Origin: Burkholderia pyrrocinia | GTDB taxonomy: Bacteria; Pseudomonadota; Gammaproteobacteria; Burkholderiales; Burkholderiaceae | Reading direction: 5' to 3' | NCBI RefSeq assembly: GCF_003330765.1 | Contig: NZ_CP024903.1 | Span: 1-64,000 of the forward strand | DNA length: 64,000 nt | Shown: positions 27,583 through 36,644 of the stretch, one piece after another | How the letters are laid out: each line of letters begins with the position of its first letter | Position numbering within the stretch: the stretch's first letter is position 1 | Program-made: the position numbers and the translations under genes | Notes under the pieces: generated by a model | What the model saw: only the letters and a program-made list of their open reading frames with translations | Database searches by the model: none | Told to the model about the DNA's origin: nothing

Positions 27583-30500
27583 ATGGCAAGCGCAGACAAA
27601 AAAACCGTATCCTCGACCCTCCATGCCCTCGGCGGCGTTGCACGCTCGCGCCGGACCCGGCGTATCAGTATCGGCGTGCTGATCTTTCTCGTTTTGTTCG
27701 GACTGCTCGGGTTCTTCGCGGCGCCGCCGCTGATCCGCCATGTCGCCGAACAGCAACTGAGCAAGCAGCTCGACCGGCCGGCCACGATCCAGCGCATCGC
27801 ACTGAACCCGTACACGCTGAATCTCGAAGCCGACGGCATCCACCTCGGCGAGCGTGGCGGCCAGGGCGACTTCGTCGACATCGCGAAGCTCGTCGTGCGG
27901 CCGTCGTGGTCGTCGCTGTTCCGCGGCGCGCCGATCGTCAACGAGGTCCGCCTCGATTCGCCGTTCTTCCACATCGTCCGCTACGATGCGCAGCGCTTCA
28001 ATTTCACCGACCTGATCGAGAAGTTCTCGACGCCGTCGAAACCCGAAAGCAAGCCGACGCTGTTCTCGGTGTCGAACATCCAGGTCAACAACGGCCGCAT
28101 CGATTTCGACGACCGTCTGCTGAACGAAAAGCACGTCGTCGACAACTGGACGCTCGGCATCCCGTATATCGCGACGCTGCCGTCGAAGACCGACATCTTC
28201 GTCGAGCCGAAGCTGCGCATGCGTTTCGACGGCAGCCCGATCGCGATCGACGGCAAGACCAAGCCGTTCGCGCAGTCGCGCGAGTCGGAGATCGCGCTGA
28301 AGTTCGACCGTCTCGACATGCCGAAGCTGATCTCGTACGTGCCGGCGAAGCTGCCGGTGGCCTTGACGAGCGGCCTGCTGAGCAGCGACCTCGCGGTCAA
28401 TTTCGTGATGAGCGGCGATAAGCCCGCGCTGCGCGTGTCGGGCACGGTCGACCTGAACGACGCGAAGGTGACGGACCGTGCGTCCGCGCCGCTGTTCGCC
28501 GCGCGCGGCGTGCACGTCGCGGCGGCCAGCCTGGAGCCGCTGCGCAACGCGATGCACTTCGACGAGATCCGGATCGACCAGCCGGTGGTCGACCTGGCGC
28601 GCGACAAGCAGGGCGTGCTGAACGTCGAGAAGCTCGCCGCGCAGCCGGCCGCCGCACCGAAGGCCGTCGCAGACAAGCCGGCGGCGTCGGGCGCAACGGC
28701 CGCCTCCGCAGAAGCGGCAAGCGGCGCGAAGGTCGAAGCCGACGCGAAGGCGGCGCCGCCGCTCGACCTGACGATCCGTCATTTCGCGATCGACGGCGGC
28801 ACGGTCAACGTCGACGACCGCGTGCCGGCAACGCCGACCGCGCTGTCGCTCACGAAGCTCGCCGCGACGCTCGACGGCTTCTCGCTGCAGGGCAAGACGC
28901 CCGCGAAATACACGCTGTCGACGTCGCTGTCGCGCGGCGGCGACGTGACCGCCGAAGGTGCGTTCAATCTCGCGGAGAAGCAGGCCGACACGAAGCTGAC
29001 GGTCGCCGCGCTCGCGCTGCCGGCGTTGCAGCCGTACCTCGGCGAAGCGACGCGCGCGCGCGTGCTCGACGGCACGCTCGGCGCGATGGTCAACGCGAAG
29101 GCCGACTGGGGCAAGACGCCGCTCGCCGCGCAGGTCGCCGACAGCACGGTCAGCCTGAAGTCGCTGAAGATCGCGACGCCCGACACGAAGGCGCCCGCGA
29201 TCGTGCTGCCCGATGCGAGCGCGAAGATCGCGAAAGTCGACGTCGCCGCGCGCACCGCGGAGATCGCGAGCGTCGACGTGAGCGGGCTTGCGCTCGACGT
29301 GACACGCCTGAAGGACGGCAAGATCGACCTCGCGGCGCTGGCCGAACCCGCGCAGGCGTCGGTGCCGAAACGCACGGTCGCGCGCAAGGCCGAGGCTGCC
29401 GCGCCGTCGTGGCATTACCGGATCGACGCGCTGAACGTGAAGGATTCATCCGCGAACTTCACCGACCTGTCGACGCCGCGCCCGGTGAAGCTGGCGATCA
29501 AGCCGCTGGAGCTGTCGGTGCAGAAGCTCAGCGACGACATGACGAAGCCGTTGCCGGTGCAACTGAAGGCGACGCTGAACCGCAAGGGTTCGCTGAACGT
29601 GACGGGCGACGTCACCGCGCAGCCGCTGAAGCTCGGCCTGAAGATCAACGGCGACCGCCTCGACGCGGCCGCGTTCGAGCCGTACTTCGGCAGCGCGCTG
29701 AACGCGACCATCGCGAGCGCGCTGCTCAACGCGCAGGGCAACCTGACGTTCGCGCAGGCGAAGGACGCGATGCGCGCGACCTATCGCGGCGACGTCGCGC
29801 TCGTCGACGTGCGGATGCTCGACAAGGCGACGTCCGACCCGTTCGCGGGCTGGCGCTCGCTCGCGCTGTCGAACCTGAAGGCGAACTACGACGAGAAGGG
29901 CACCGACGTCGATGCCGCGCGCGTGACGTTCTCGAACTTCTACGGCCGCGTGCTGCTCGACGCGCAAGGGCGGCTGAACCTGAAGGACGTCGTCGCGAAG
30001 GAGTCGGGCCCAGCGCAGTCGCTCACGCGTGACGCAAGCAAGGGCGAACCGGTGCCGCTGTCGCCGGGCATGACGCCGCCGGCCGCCGCATCGGCCGCGT
30101 CCGCCGCAGCCGTGCAGCAGGCGTCCGCGCCGGCCGCCGCGTCGGCGACGGCGATCGTGAAGGCCGCGCCGCCGCCGCAGCACCCGGTGCGGATGCACTT
30201 CGGCGAGCTGCTGCTGCAGAACGGCCGCGTCACGTACACGGACAACTTCATCAAGCCGAACTACACGGCGAACCTCGTCGCGATCAAGGGCACGGTCGGC
30301 GCGTTCGGCACGGATTCGACGACGTCCGCGCCGGTCGATGTCGCCGCGAACCTCGCGGGCAACGGGCCGATCTCGATCAAGGGCTCGGTGAACCCGCTGA
30401 TCGAGAAGCCGGCGCTCGACCTCACGGCGACCGCACACGACATCGAGCTGACCAACCTGACGCCGTATTCGGCGAAGTACGCGGGCTATCCGATTACGAA

Positions 30501-31374
30501 GGGCAAGCTCAACGTCGATCTGCACTACCAGCTCGCGAACGACCAGCTGTCGGCGAACAACCACATCTTCATCGACCAGCTCACGTTCGGCGACCACGTC
30601 GACAACGACACGGCGACGAAGCTGCCGGTGAAGCTCGCGATCTCGCTGCTGAAGAACACGCGTGGCCAGATCGACGTGAACCTGCCGGTGTCCGGTTCGC
30701 TGTCGAATCCGGAGTTCAGCATCGGCGGGCTGATCTGGCACGCGGTGCTGAACCTGATCGCGAAGGCCGTCACGTCGCCGTTCACGCTCCTCGCGAATGC
30801 GTTCGGCGGGGGCGGCGAGGATCTCGGCTATGTCGAGTTCGCGCCGGGCAAGTACGAGCTGACCGATGCGCAGCAGAAGAAGCTCGATACCGTCGTGAAG
30901 ATGCTGACCGAGAAGCCGTCGATCCGCCTCGACCTGATCGGCCGCGTCGATCCGGCGAAGGACACGCCGGGGCTGCGCGATGCGTATGTCGACCGGCTGG
31001 TGCGCCAGCAGAAGCTGAAGGACGTGGTCGGCCAGGGCGAGAGCGTCGATCCGATGTCGGTGAAGGTCGACCCGGCCGAATACACGAAGTACCTGACGCG
31101 CGCGTACAAGGCTGCCGACTTCAAGAAGCCGCGCAACCTGGTCGGCCTGCAGAAGACGTTGCCCGATGCGGACATGAAGCAGGCGCTGGCCGATCACGCG
31201 CCGGCCGACGACAACGCGCTGCGTGCGCTCGCGCAGCAGCGCGCGCAGGCCGTGCGCCAGTACCTCGACGGCAAGATCGATTCGAGCCGCGTGTTCGTCG
31301 TGGCGCCGAAGCTCGATGCGAAGGGCATCGAAGACAAGGGCGCGACGACCCGCGTCGACTTCGGGCTGCAGTAA
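27583..31374 (+). CDS. DUF748 / AsmA-like envelope protein
   Basis: A 1263-residue protein anchored by one N-terminal membrane helix (about 29-50, VLIFLVLFGLLGFFAAPPLI) with the remainder periplasmic. The body is a series of beta-rich DUF748 repeats such as VRLDSPFFHIVRYDAQRFN and IDFDDRLLNEKHVVDNWTL, the same type of long beta-groove architecture as AsmA and YhdP proteins, which are linked to phospholipid transport between membranes. The C-terminal part (from about 1085, YVEFAPGKYELTDAQQKKLD) resembles OmpA-like end domains. Alanine-rich linkers occur at about 360-385 and 825-870. It is transcribed alone and ended by a strong terminator. Confidence 0.9.
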   Translation: MASADKKTVSSTLHALGGVARSRRTRRISIGVLIFLVLFGLLGFFAAPPLIRHVAEQQLSKQLDRPATIQRIALNPYTLNLEADGIHLGERGGQGDFVDIAKLVVRPSWSSLFRGAPIVNEVRLDSPFFHIVRYDAQRFNFTDLIEKFSTPSKPESKPTLFSVSNIQVNNGRIDFDDRLLNEKHVVDNWTLGIPYIATLPSKTDIFVEPKLRMRFDGSPIAIDGKTKPFAQSRESEIALKFDRLDMPKLISYVPAKLPVALTSGLLSSDLAVNFVMSGDKPALRVSGTVDLNDAKVTDRASAPLFAARGVHVAAASLEPLRNAMHFDEIRIDQPVVDLARDKQGVLNVEKLAAQPAAAPKAVADKPAASGATAASAEAASGAKVEADAKAAPPLDLTIRHFAIDGGTVNVDDRVPATPTALSLTKLAATLDGFSLQGKTPAKYTLSTSLSRGGDVTAEGAFNLAEKQADTKLTVAALALPALQPYLGEATRARVLDGTLGAMVNAKADWGKTPLAAQVADSTVSLKSLKIATPDTKAPAIVLPDASAKIAKVDVAARTAEIASVDVSGLALDVTRLKDGKIDLAALAEPAQASVPKRTVARKAEAAAPSWHYRIDALNVKDSSANFTDLSTPRPVKLAIKPLELSVQKLSDDMTKPLPVQLKATLNRKGSLNVTGDVTAQPLKLGLKINGDRLDAAAFEPYFGSALNATIASALLNAQGNLTFAQAKDAMRATYRGDVALVDVRMLDKATSDPFAGWRSLALSNLKANYDEKGTDVDAARVTFSNFYGRVLLDAQGRLNLKDVVAKESGPAQSLTRDASKGEPVPLSPGMTPPAAASAASAAAVQQASAPAAASATAIVKAAPPPQHPVRMHFGELLLQNGRVTYTDNFIKPNYTANLVAIKGTVGAFGTDSTTSAPVDVAANLAGNGPISIKGSVNPLIEKPALDLTATAHDIELTNLTPYSAKYAGYPITKGKLNVDLHYQLANDQLSANNHIFIDQLTFGDHVDNDTATKLPVKLAISLLKNTRGQIDVNLPVSGSLSNPEFSIGGLIWHAVLNLIAKAVTSPFTLLANAFGGGGEDLGYVEFAPGKYELTDAQQKKLDTVVKMLTEKPSIRLDLIGRVDPAKDTPGLRDAYVDRLVRQQKLKDVVGQGESVDPMSVKVDPAEYTKYLTRAYKAADFKKPRNLVGLQKTLPDADMKQALADHAPADDNALRALAQQRAQAVRQYLDGKIDSSRVFVVAPKLDAKGIEDKGATTRVDFGLQ

Positions 31375-31392
31375 GCCGTTCTGCCATCCGTT

Positions 31393-31432
31393 GCCGCCGC
31401 GTCCGCACAAGCCGGGCGCGGCGGCTTTTTTT
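31393..31432 (+). terminator. Rho-independent terminator after the DUF748 gene
   Basis: GCCGCCGCG (31393-31401) pairs perfectly with CGCGGCGGC (31417-31425), followed by seven T residues (31426-31432). The last T is also the end of the convergent small gene's stop codon. Confidence 0.92.
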
Positions 31433-31653
31433 CAGCGCGCGGCGATCGCCGGTTCGCGCTTGTCCAGTTCCTTCCTCGCGGCCAGCGGCAGACGCGCGTC
31501 GTCCCACTGCGTCAGCCATTCGACTTCCTTCGCCGTGAACACCTGTCCGTGGTTGCGCAACGCGTACTGCAGCGCGTCGACGACGTGATGGCGAATGATT
31601 TCGGGGGTACGTGCATCGTCCAGCACGAACCGGAGAGCTTCCAGGGTCGACAT
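31432..31653 (-). CDS. Small hypothetical protein, 73 aa
   Basis: The start at 31653 (MSTLEALRFVLDDARTPEII) is preceded by GGAG with about 8-base spacing on the minus strand. The product is soluble, mostly helical and charged (HHVVDALQYALRNHGQVFTA, then EVEWLTQWDDARLPLAARKEL), with no recognised domain. A perfect AGGGAAAACCCT motif lies 17 bp upstream of its start codon, the same 12-mer found twice before the small gene at 21830, so the two may share a regulator. Confidence 0.78.
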   Translation of the reverse strand: MSTLEALRFVLDDARTPEIIRHHVVDALQYALRNHGQVFTAKEVEWLTQWDDARLPLAARKELDKREPAIAAR

Positions 31654-31904
31654 ACTCGTGCTCCGGGTCAGGGAAAACCCTTTATCACACGCCAATAGTC
31701 GCGGGCCAAGCCGAAAAAAAATCCGGTCGCTTGCGCCGCCACCCTCGAGGGCACCGCATTGCGACCGCTTCATGTCACTTGCGATTGGTTACGTTTGACA
31801 GAGAACAGAAAGCCCCGCTTCATCCGTCCGCCGCACGATCCGGCGATATTTTGCGCGGCTGATGGCAAGTCATGCAGTTCAACGTCAATCGATGAGGTGG
31901 GGTG
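31654..31904. promoter_or_regulatory. Divergent control region with one AGGGAAAACCCT motif (31670-31681)
   Basis: The 251-bp gap separates the small gene from the phosphodiesterase gene. Besides the 12-mer motif 17 bp from the small gene start, the region (about 31680-31900) is noticeably AT-richer than its surroundings and must hold the promoter of the exported phosphodiesterase. No further repeat was found. Confidence 0.55.
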
Positions 31905-33581
31905 ATGATTTCCAGGTTCGTGAAACAACGAAAAATGGTGGCGATGGTGGCGGGCGCGCTGGCGCTCGCAAGCGTGGGCGCGCACGCGGCGCAGCAGGAC
32001 GGCAACAGCCAGGGCGAGAACGGCGGCCATGCGCGCCGCGTCGTGAAGCACGTGCTGCTGATCAGCGTCGACGGCCTGCACGAGCAGGATCTCGCGCGCT
32101 GCATCGGCGCGAACACGTGCCCGAACATCGCGGTGCTCGCGCAAAGCGGCGTGACGTACACGAATGCGTACACGCCCGGCCTGTCGGATTCGTTCCCGGG
32201 CCTCGCGGCGCTCGTGACGGGCGGCTCGCCGAAGACGGCCGGCCTGTTCTACGACGTGTCGTATGACCGCAACCTGTATGCGCCGGGCGACACGACGTGC
32301 TCGGGCAAGCAGGGCTGGAACGTCGTGTTCGACGAAACGACCGGCATCGACGCGTTCAACGGCGGCAAGCTCGTGCACCTCGACGGCGGCGGCGCGTTCA
32401 ACCCGCAGGCGATCCCGCATGCGCGCGTGGGCGGCCAGTGCGTGCCGGTCTATCCGCACAACTACGTGAAGACCAATACGGTGTTCGAAGCCGTGAAGGC
32501 CGGCGTGCCGAATTCGCACACCGCGTGGGCCGACAAGCATGCATGGGGTTACGACTGGCTGAACGGTCCGTCGGGCAACGGCGTCGACGACATGATGCGC
32601 ACCGAGATCAACTCGATCGACCCGGCGACGAACACCGACTACACGGACGTCTATTCGCACACCGCGCGCTTCGACAACCTGCACGTGCAGGCGCTGATCA
32701 ACCAGATCGGCGGCCGCGATTCGACGGGCACGAAGAGCGCGCCGGTGCCGACGCTGTTCGGCGCTGACTTCCAGACGCTCAGCGTCGCGGAGAAGGCGCC
32801 GGTCGCGAAGGGCGGCGGGTATCTCGACGCGAACTTCACGCCGAACGGGCAGGTCGCGAACGCGATCACGTATGTCGACAATTCGATCGGTCATATCGTC
32901 GCGGCGCTGAAGCAGGCCAACCTGTACACGTCGACGGCCGTGATCGTCACGTCGAAGCACGGCCAGTCGCCGACCGATCACACGAAGCTCGTGAAGAACG
33001 GCGACACGCTGACGAAGCTGCTCGAAACGAACAACTACATCGATCCGAACGGCAACTTCGGCCAGAGCAACACGACGACGGGCAACCTGAACGACGGTTC
33101 GGGCCTGGTCGGCACGGGCTTCGTGCAGACCGACGACGTCGGCCTGATCTGGCTGCGCGACCGCAGCCAGCGCACGGCCGTCGTGCAGACGCTGAAGGCG
33201 AACCTGGGCTGCAACGCGCCGGGGATCTGCGCGGACGGTTCGCAGGCCTACATCCTGTACGGCGCGGCGCTCGCCGACCGCTTCGGCGATCCGGCCAACG
33301 GCCGCACGCCGGACATCGTCGTCCAGCCGAATCCGGGCGTGATCTACACGTCGAGCACGAAGAAGGACGAGGAGCACGGCGGCAACGCGCCGGACGACAG
33401 CCATCTCGGCCTGCTCGTGTCGTATCCGGGCATCCATCGTGCGCGCACCGTGAGCGATCTGGTCGGCACGAAGCAGGTCGCGCCGACGATCCTCGGGCTG
33501 CTCGGCGCCGATCCGCGCCTGCTGCATGCGGTGGTGGCCGAGAACACGGGCGTGCTGCCGGGGCTGGGTATCGGGCGTTGA
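31905..33581 (+). CDS. Secreted alkaline-phosphatase-superfamily phosphodiesterase / nucleotide pyrophosphatase
   Basis: A 558-residue protein with an N-terminal signal peptide (VAMVAGALALASVGAHA, cleavage about residue 28). The phosphodiesterase fold is shown by the metal ligand aspartate in HVLLISVDGL, the likely nucleophile region YTPGLSDSFPGLAALVTGG, and the later metal-binding histidines in SKHGQSP and EEHGG. Members hydrolyse nucleotides or phosphodiesters in the periplasm. ATG 31905 follows AGGTGGGG. It converges with the LysR gene, with a short GC hairpin between them. A role in phosphate or nucleotide scavenging is plausible but not shown. Confidence 0.88.
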   Translation: MISRFVKQRKMVAMVAGALALASVGAHAAQQDGNSQGENGGHARRVVKHVLLISVDGLHEQDLARCIGANTCPNIAVLAQSGVTYTNAYTPGLSDSFPGLAALVTGGSPKTAGLFYDVSYDRNLYAPGDTTCSGKQGWNVVFDETTGIDAFNGGKLVHLDGGGAFNPQAIPHARVGGQCVPVYPHNYVKTNTVFEAVKAGVPNSHTAWADKHAWGYDWLNGPSGNGVDDMMRTEINSIDPATNTDYTDVYSHTARFDNLHVQALINQIGGRDSTGTKSAPVPTLFGADFQTLSVAEKAPVAKGGGYLDANFTPNGQVANAITYVDNSIGHIVAALKQANLYTSTAVIVTSKHGQSPTDHTKLVKNGDTLTKLLETNNYIDPNGNFGQSNTTTGNLNDGSGLVGTGFVQTDDVGLIWLRDRSQRTAVVQTLKANLGCNAPGICADGSQAYILYGAALADRFGDPANGRTPDIVVQPNPGVIYTSSTKKDEEHGGNAPDDSHLGLLVSYPGIHRARTVSDLVGTKQVAPTILGLLGADPRLLHAVVAENTGVLPGLGIGR

Positions 33582-33634
33582 CGTAACGGGCGGCGCGGCG
33601 CCGGGCCACCGGCGGCGCTGTACCGCCCGCTTTC

Positions 33635-33654
33635 GCCGGCCCTGCGGGGCCGGC
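33635..33654. terminator. Short GC hairpin between convergent genes
   Basis: GCCGGCCC (33635-33642) and GGGCCGGC (33647-33654) form an 8-bp stem with a 4-base loop, adjoining the stop codon of the LysR gene. There is no U-run on either strand, so its role in termination is uncertain. Confidence 0.45.
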
Positions 33655-34551
33655 TCATCCGTTTGCGCATTCGTCCAGCATCCATTCCCTGAAGCGCCGC
33701 AACGCGGCACTCGTGTCCAGGCGTTCCGGCGCGTAGCACAGGTAGTGCCCCTGCGCGTCGACGTCGACGGGCGCGTCGAACGGCTCGACGAGCGCGCCGG
33801 TCGCGAGATTGTCGTCGATCAGGAAGCGCGGCACGAGCGCGAGCCCGAGCCCGGCCTGCGCGGCCTGGATCAGCACCGAGTACTGTTCGAAGCGCGGCCC
33901 GGCCAGCGCGTTCATGTGCACGGCGCGATGGCGTTCCGCCCACATGGACCACGCGATCTCCGCCTGCTCGTGCACGAGCCGCGGCGCGGATACCGCGTCG
34001 ACGGGCGTGCGCAGCGCATACGTTGCGGCGAATTCGCGGGAGCAGACGGGCACGAAGGTGCGGCCGTCCAGGTAATCGCTTCGAATGCCTTCCCATGAAC
34101 CGTCGCCGTAGCGGATCGCCGCGTCGAGCCCGAACGGAAACACGTCGCCGTGGGCCAGATGGCGGCGAAAGCTCAGCGTGACGCCCGGCGCGCCGGCCAG
34201 AAAGCGCGCGAGCCGCGGCACGAGCCACTTCGTCGTGAAGGTCGGCACGCTCGCGATCGTCAACAGGTCGCTGTTCTCGCGCGCGCTCAGCAATTCGATC
34301 GACGCATTGCCGATCTCGCGCAGCGGGCCGATCACGCGCGCGTGATAGACCTGTCCGGCACGCGTGAGCGCGAGGTTGCGCCCCTCGCGCACGAACAGCT
34401 TGACGCCGAACAGCGCCTCGAGATTCGCGATCTGCCGGCTGACCGCACTCGGCGTCAGGCCGAGCTCGCGGGCCGCATACGAGAAGTTCAGGTACTTCAC
34501 CGAACTCGCGAACGCGTGCAGTTCCGCGACGTTCGGAAACAGGTGCTTCAT
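33655..34551 (-). CDS. LysR-family transcriptional regulator (GcvA-like)
   Basis: A 298-residue LysR protein. The helix-turn-helix is in residues about 8-67 (FASSVKYLNFSYAARELGLT, PSAVSRQIANLEALFGVKLF), followed by the substrate-binding domain. The DNA-binding part resembles the GcvA subgroup. It diverges from the ABC-importer operon at 34714 with a 162-bp gap and is its likely regulator. Its co-inducer cannot be told. Confidence 0.92.
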   Translation of the reverse strand: MKHLFPNVAELHAFASSVKYLNFSYAARELGLTPSAVSRQIANLEALFGVKLFVREGRNLALTRAGQVYHARVIGPLREIGNASIELLSARENSDLLTIASVPTFTTKWLVPRLARFLAGAPGVTLSFRRHLAHGDVFPFGLDAAIRYGDGSWEGIRSDYLDGRTFVPVCSREFAATYALRTPVDAVSAPRLVHEQAEIAWSMWAERHRAVHMNALAGPRFEQYSVLIQAAQAGLGLALVPRFLIDDNLATGALVEPFDAPVDVDAQGHYLCYAPERLDTSAALRRFREWMLDECANG

Positions 34552-34713
34552 GGCGAGCTATTCCTTCCACGCACAGATCGATGCGGGCGTTGTACGTTTT
34601 TTTCATGACGATGCCATGTCGCCTCCGCACACTGCGCCTGTCACGACAAGGCCTGCCGGTCGCATCCGGCGGACCTCGTGCGGCCTGTTCCGTTTCCGTC
34701 AGCGAGCCTGTCC

Positions 34714-35565
34714 ATGCATCCGTCAACCACCCCGGCCGTCGCCGCTGGTGTTCCGATTCGTCGCAACAAATGGCCGCGCGCGACGGCGGGGCGCCTGCTG
34801 CTGCGGGCGCTCGCCGCGGCGTTCTGCCTCTACCTCGCGCTACCGATCGCGCTGCTGCTGATCGGCTCGGTCGGCGAGTCGTGGACGAATACGCTGCTGC
34901 CGACGGGTGTCACGTCTCACTGGTTCGTGGATCTCGCGACGAATCGCAGCTTCACGCGGGCATTCGGCGTGAGCCTCGTCGTCGCGCTCGCCTGCTGCGC
35001 GATCAATGCGGTGCTGGGGTTGCCGCTCGCGTACGCGTTGCATCACCGCGCACTGGCCGGCCGCGGCTTCGCGGCGCGCGTCGTGATGCTGATGCCGATC
35101 GCGGTGCCGGCGCTGACGCTCGGCTTCGGCTACATCGCGATCTTCAGCGGCGACACGCTGCCGTGGCTCGGCACGCTGCCGCTGATGATCGCCGCTCACG
35201 CCGTGCTGACGCTGCCGTATCTGCTGCAGACGCTGCTGAGCGACCTGCGCCACCTGGGCCTCGCGCATCTCGAGGCCAGCGCGGCAACGCTCGGCGCGAC
35301 GCCGCTGCGCCAGTTCTTCACGATCGTGCTGCCGAACCTGCGGCACAGCCTGTTTTCCGGCCTCGTGATGGTGGCCGCGCTGTCGATCGGCGAATTCCAG
35401 ATCTCGAACCTGATCGCGGGCTTCCGCTATCGCAACTATCCGATCGTGCTGCTGCAGGCGTTCTACGGCGCGTCGGGGATGGCCTGCGCGGCGACCGTCG
35501 TGCTGCTCGTCCTCGCCGTGCTCGCGACGCTGGTGTCCGTCTGCACGGTGCAACGCCTGAAGTGA
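34714..35565 (+). CDS. ABC transporter permease (PotC-like)
   Basis: A 283-residue inner-membrane permease with six predicted helices. The BPD-type signature EAA-like loop ASAATLGATPLRQFFTIVLPNL contacts the ATPase. The start is uncertain: ATG 34714 is preferred, but GTG 34678 is in frame. First gene of an importer operon (permease, ATPase, binding protein, permease, LOG-like enzyme); seven bases separate it from the ATPase gene. The set resembles spermidine/putrescine- or iron/phosphonate-type importers with two permeases; the substrate is open. Confidence 0.9.
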   Translation: MHPSTTPAVAAGVPIRRNKWPRATAGRLLLRALAAAFCLYLALPIALLLIGSVGESWTNTLLPTGVTSHWFVDLATNRSFTRAFGVSLVVALACCAINAVLGLPLAYALHHRALAGRGFAARVVMLMPIAVPALTLGFGYIAIFSGDTLPWLGTLPLMIAAHAVLTLPYLLQTLLSDLRHLGLAHLEASAATLGATPLRQFFTIVLPNLRHSLFSGLVMVAALSIGEFQISNLIAGFRYRNYPIVLLQAFYGASGMACAATVVLLVLAVLATLVSVCTVQRLK

Positions 35566-35572
35566 ATCCGCC

Positions 35573-36604
35573 ATGAGCCTCGATTTCGAAAACGTCAGCT
35601 TTCAGTATCCGGGCGCCGGTCACGGCGTCGACGCGGTCACGCTGTCCGCAAGCCAGGGCGAGCTGCTCGCCGTGATGGGCCGCAGCGGCTCCGGCAAATC
35701 GACGCTGCTGCGGCTGGCCGCCGGGTTGCTCGACGGCTACCTCGGCCGCATCGCGATCGGCGGCGGCGACGTGGCCGGCGTCCCGGTGTGGCGGCGCGAG
35801 GTCGGGATGGTGTTCCAGCATTACGCGCTGTTCCCGAACCTGTCGGTCGTCGACAACGTCGGCTACGGGCTGAAGATGCGCGGCATGGCGGCGGCGCCGC
35901 GCCGCCGCCGCGCGCTCGAGATGCTCGAGCGCGTCGGCCTCGCGGCGCAGGCCGGCCGCAGCACGGCGATGCTGTCGGGCGGACAGCAGCAGCGCGTCGC
36001 GCTGGCTCGCGCGCTCGTGATCGAGCCGAAGCTGCTGCTGCTCGACGAGCCGCTCGCGGCGCTCGATGCCGGGATTCGTCACCAGTTGCGCGACGAGATC
36101 CGCGCGCTGCAGCGCGCATGCGGCGCGACGACGCTGCTCGTCACGCACGACCAGGACGAGGCGCTCAGCATGGCCGACCGCGTGGCGATCGTCGACGGCG
36201 GACGCGTGCTGCAGGCCGGCACCCCGCGCGACCTGTACGAGCGCCCGGCGACCGCGCAGGTCGCCCGCTTCGTCGGGCATTCGACGCTGTTGCGCGGCCG
36301 CGTGCTCGCGCACGGCGCGGTCGACGTGCGTTTCGCCACGCTGCACGCGGATACGGGCGCGCACCGGCCGGGCGACACGGTCGACGTGCTGGTCCGGCCG
36401 GAACACCTGCAGCCCGACCCTCCCGAGCATGCGGCGAACCGCATCGACGGCCGGGTCGGCGAAGTGCGCTATTTCGGCGCGACCCAGCGCTTCGACTTCG
36501 TGCCGACGGGCGCGGCCGACGCGCTGCTCGGCGAGGGGCGCGAACTCCCCGCGCGCTGCGTGTCGATCGAGCCGCGCCATCTGCTCGTGCTGCCCGCCGC
36601 GTAA
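35573..36604 (+). CDS. ABC transporter ATP-binding protein (PotA-like)
   Basis: A 343-residue ATPase. Walker A GRSGSGKST (about 35-43), Q-loop VFQHYALFPNL, signature LSGGQQQRVALARAL, Walker B LLLLDEPLAALD and H-loop VTHDQDEAL are all intact. The C-terminal third is a TOBE domain (about 240-343). It drives the importer with the two permeases at 34714 and 37744. Confidence 0.95.
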   Translation: MSLDFENVSFQYPGAGHGVDAVTLSASQGELLAVMGRSGSGKSTLLRLAAGLLDGYLGRIAIGGGDVAGVPVWRREVGMVFQHYALFPNLSVVDNVGYGLKMRGMAAAPRRRRALEMLERVGLAAQAGRSTAMLSGGQQQRVALARALVIEPKLLLLDEPLAALDAGIRHQLRDEIRALQRACGATTLLVTHDQDEALSMADRVAIVDGGRVLQAGTPRDLYERPATAQVARFVGHSTLLRGRVLAHGAVDVRFATLHADTGAHRPGDTVDVLVRPEHLQPDPPEHAANRIDGRVGEVRYFGATQRFDFVPTGAADALLGEGRELPARCVSIEPRHLLVLPAA

Positions 36605-36644
36605 GCACGGGCTACCTCATTCATTCATTCAACGGAGAATCACG

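Noticed and set aside
27577-31410. Long minus-strand frames opposite the DUF748 gene
   Set aside because: Composition is that of antisense frames; the plus-strand product is a coherent membrane-anchored protein.
31770-33710. A 646-codon minus-strand frame opposite the phosphodiesterase gene
   Set aside because: Arginine- and histidine-rich antisense frame without domains.
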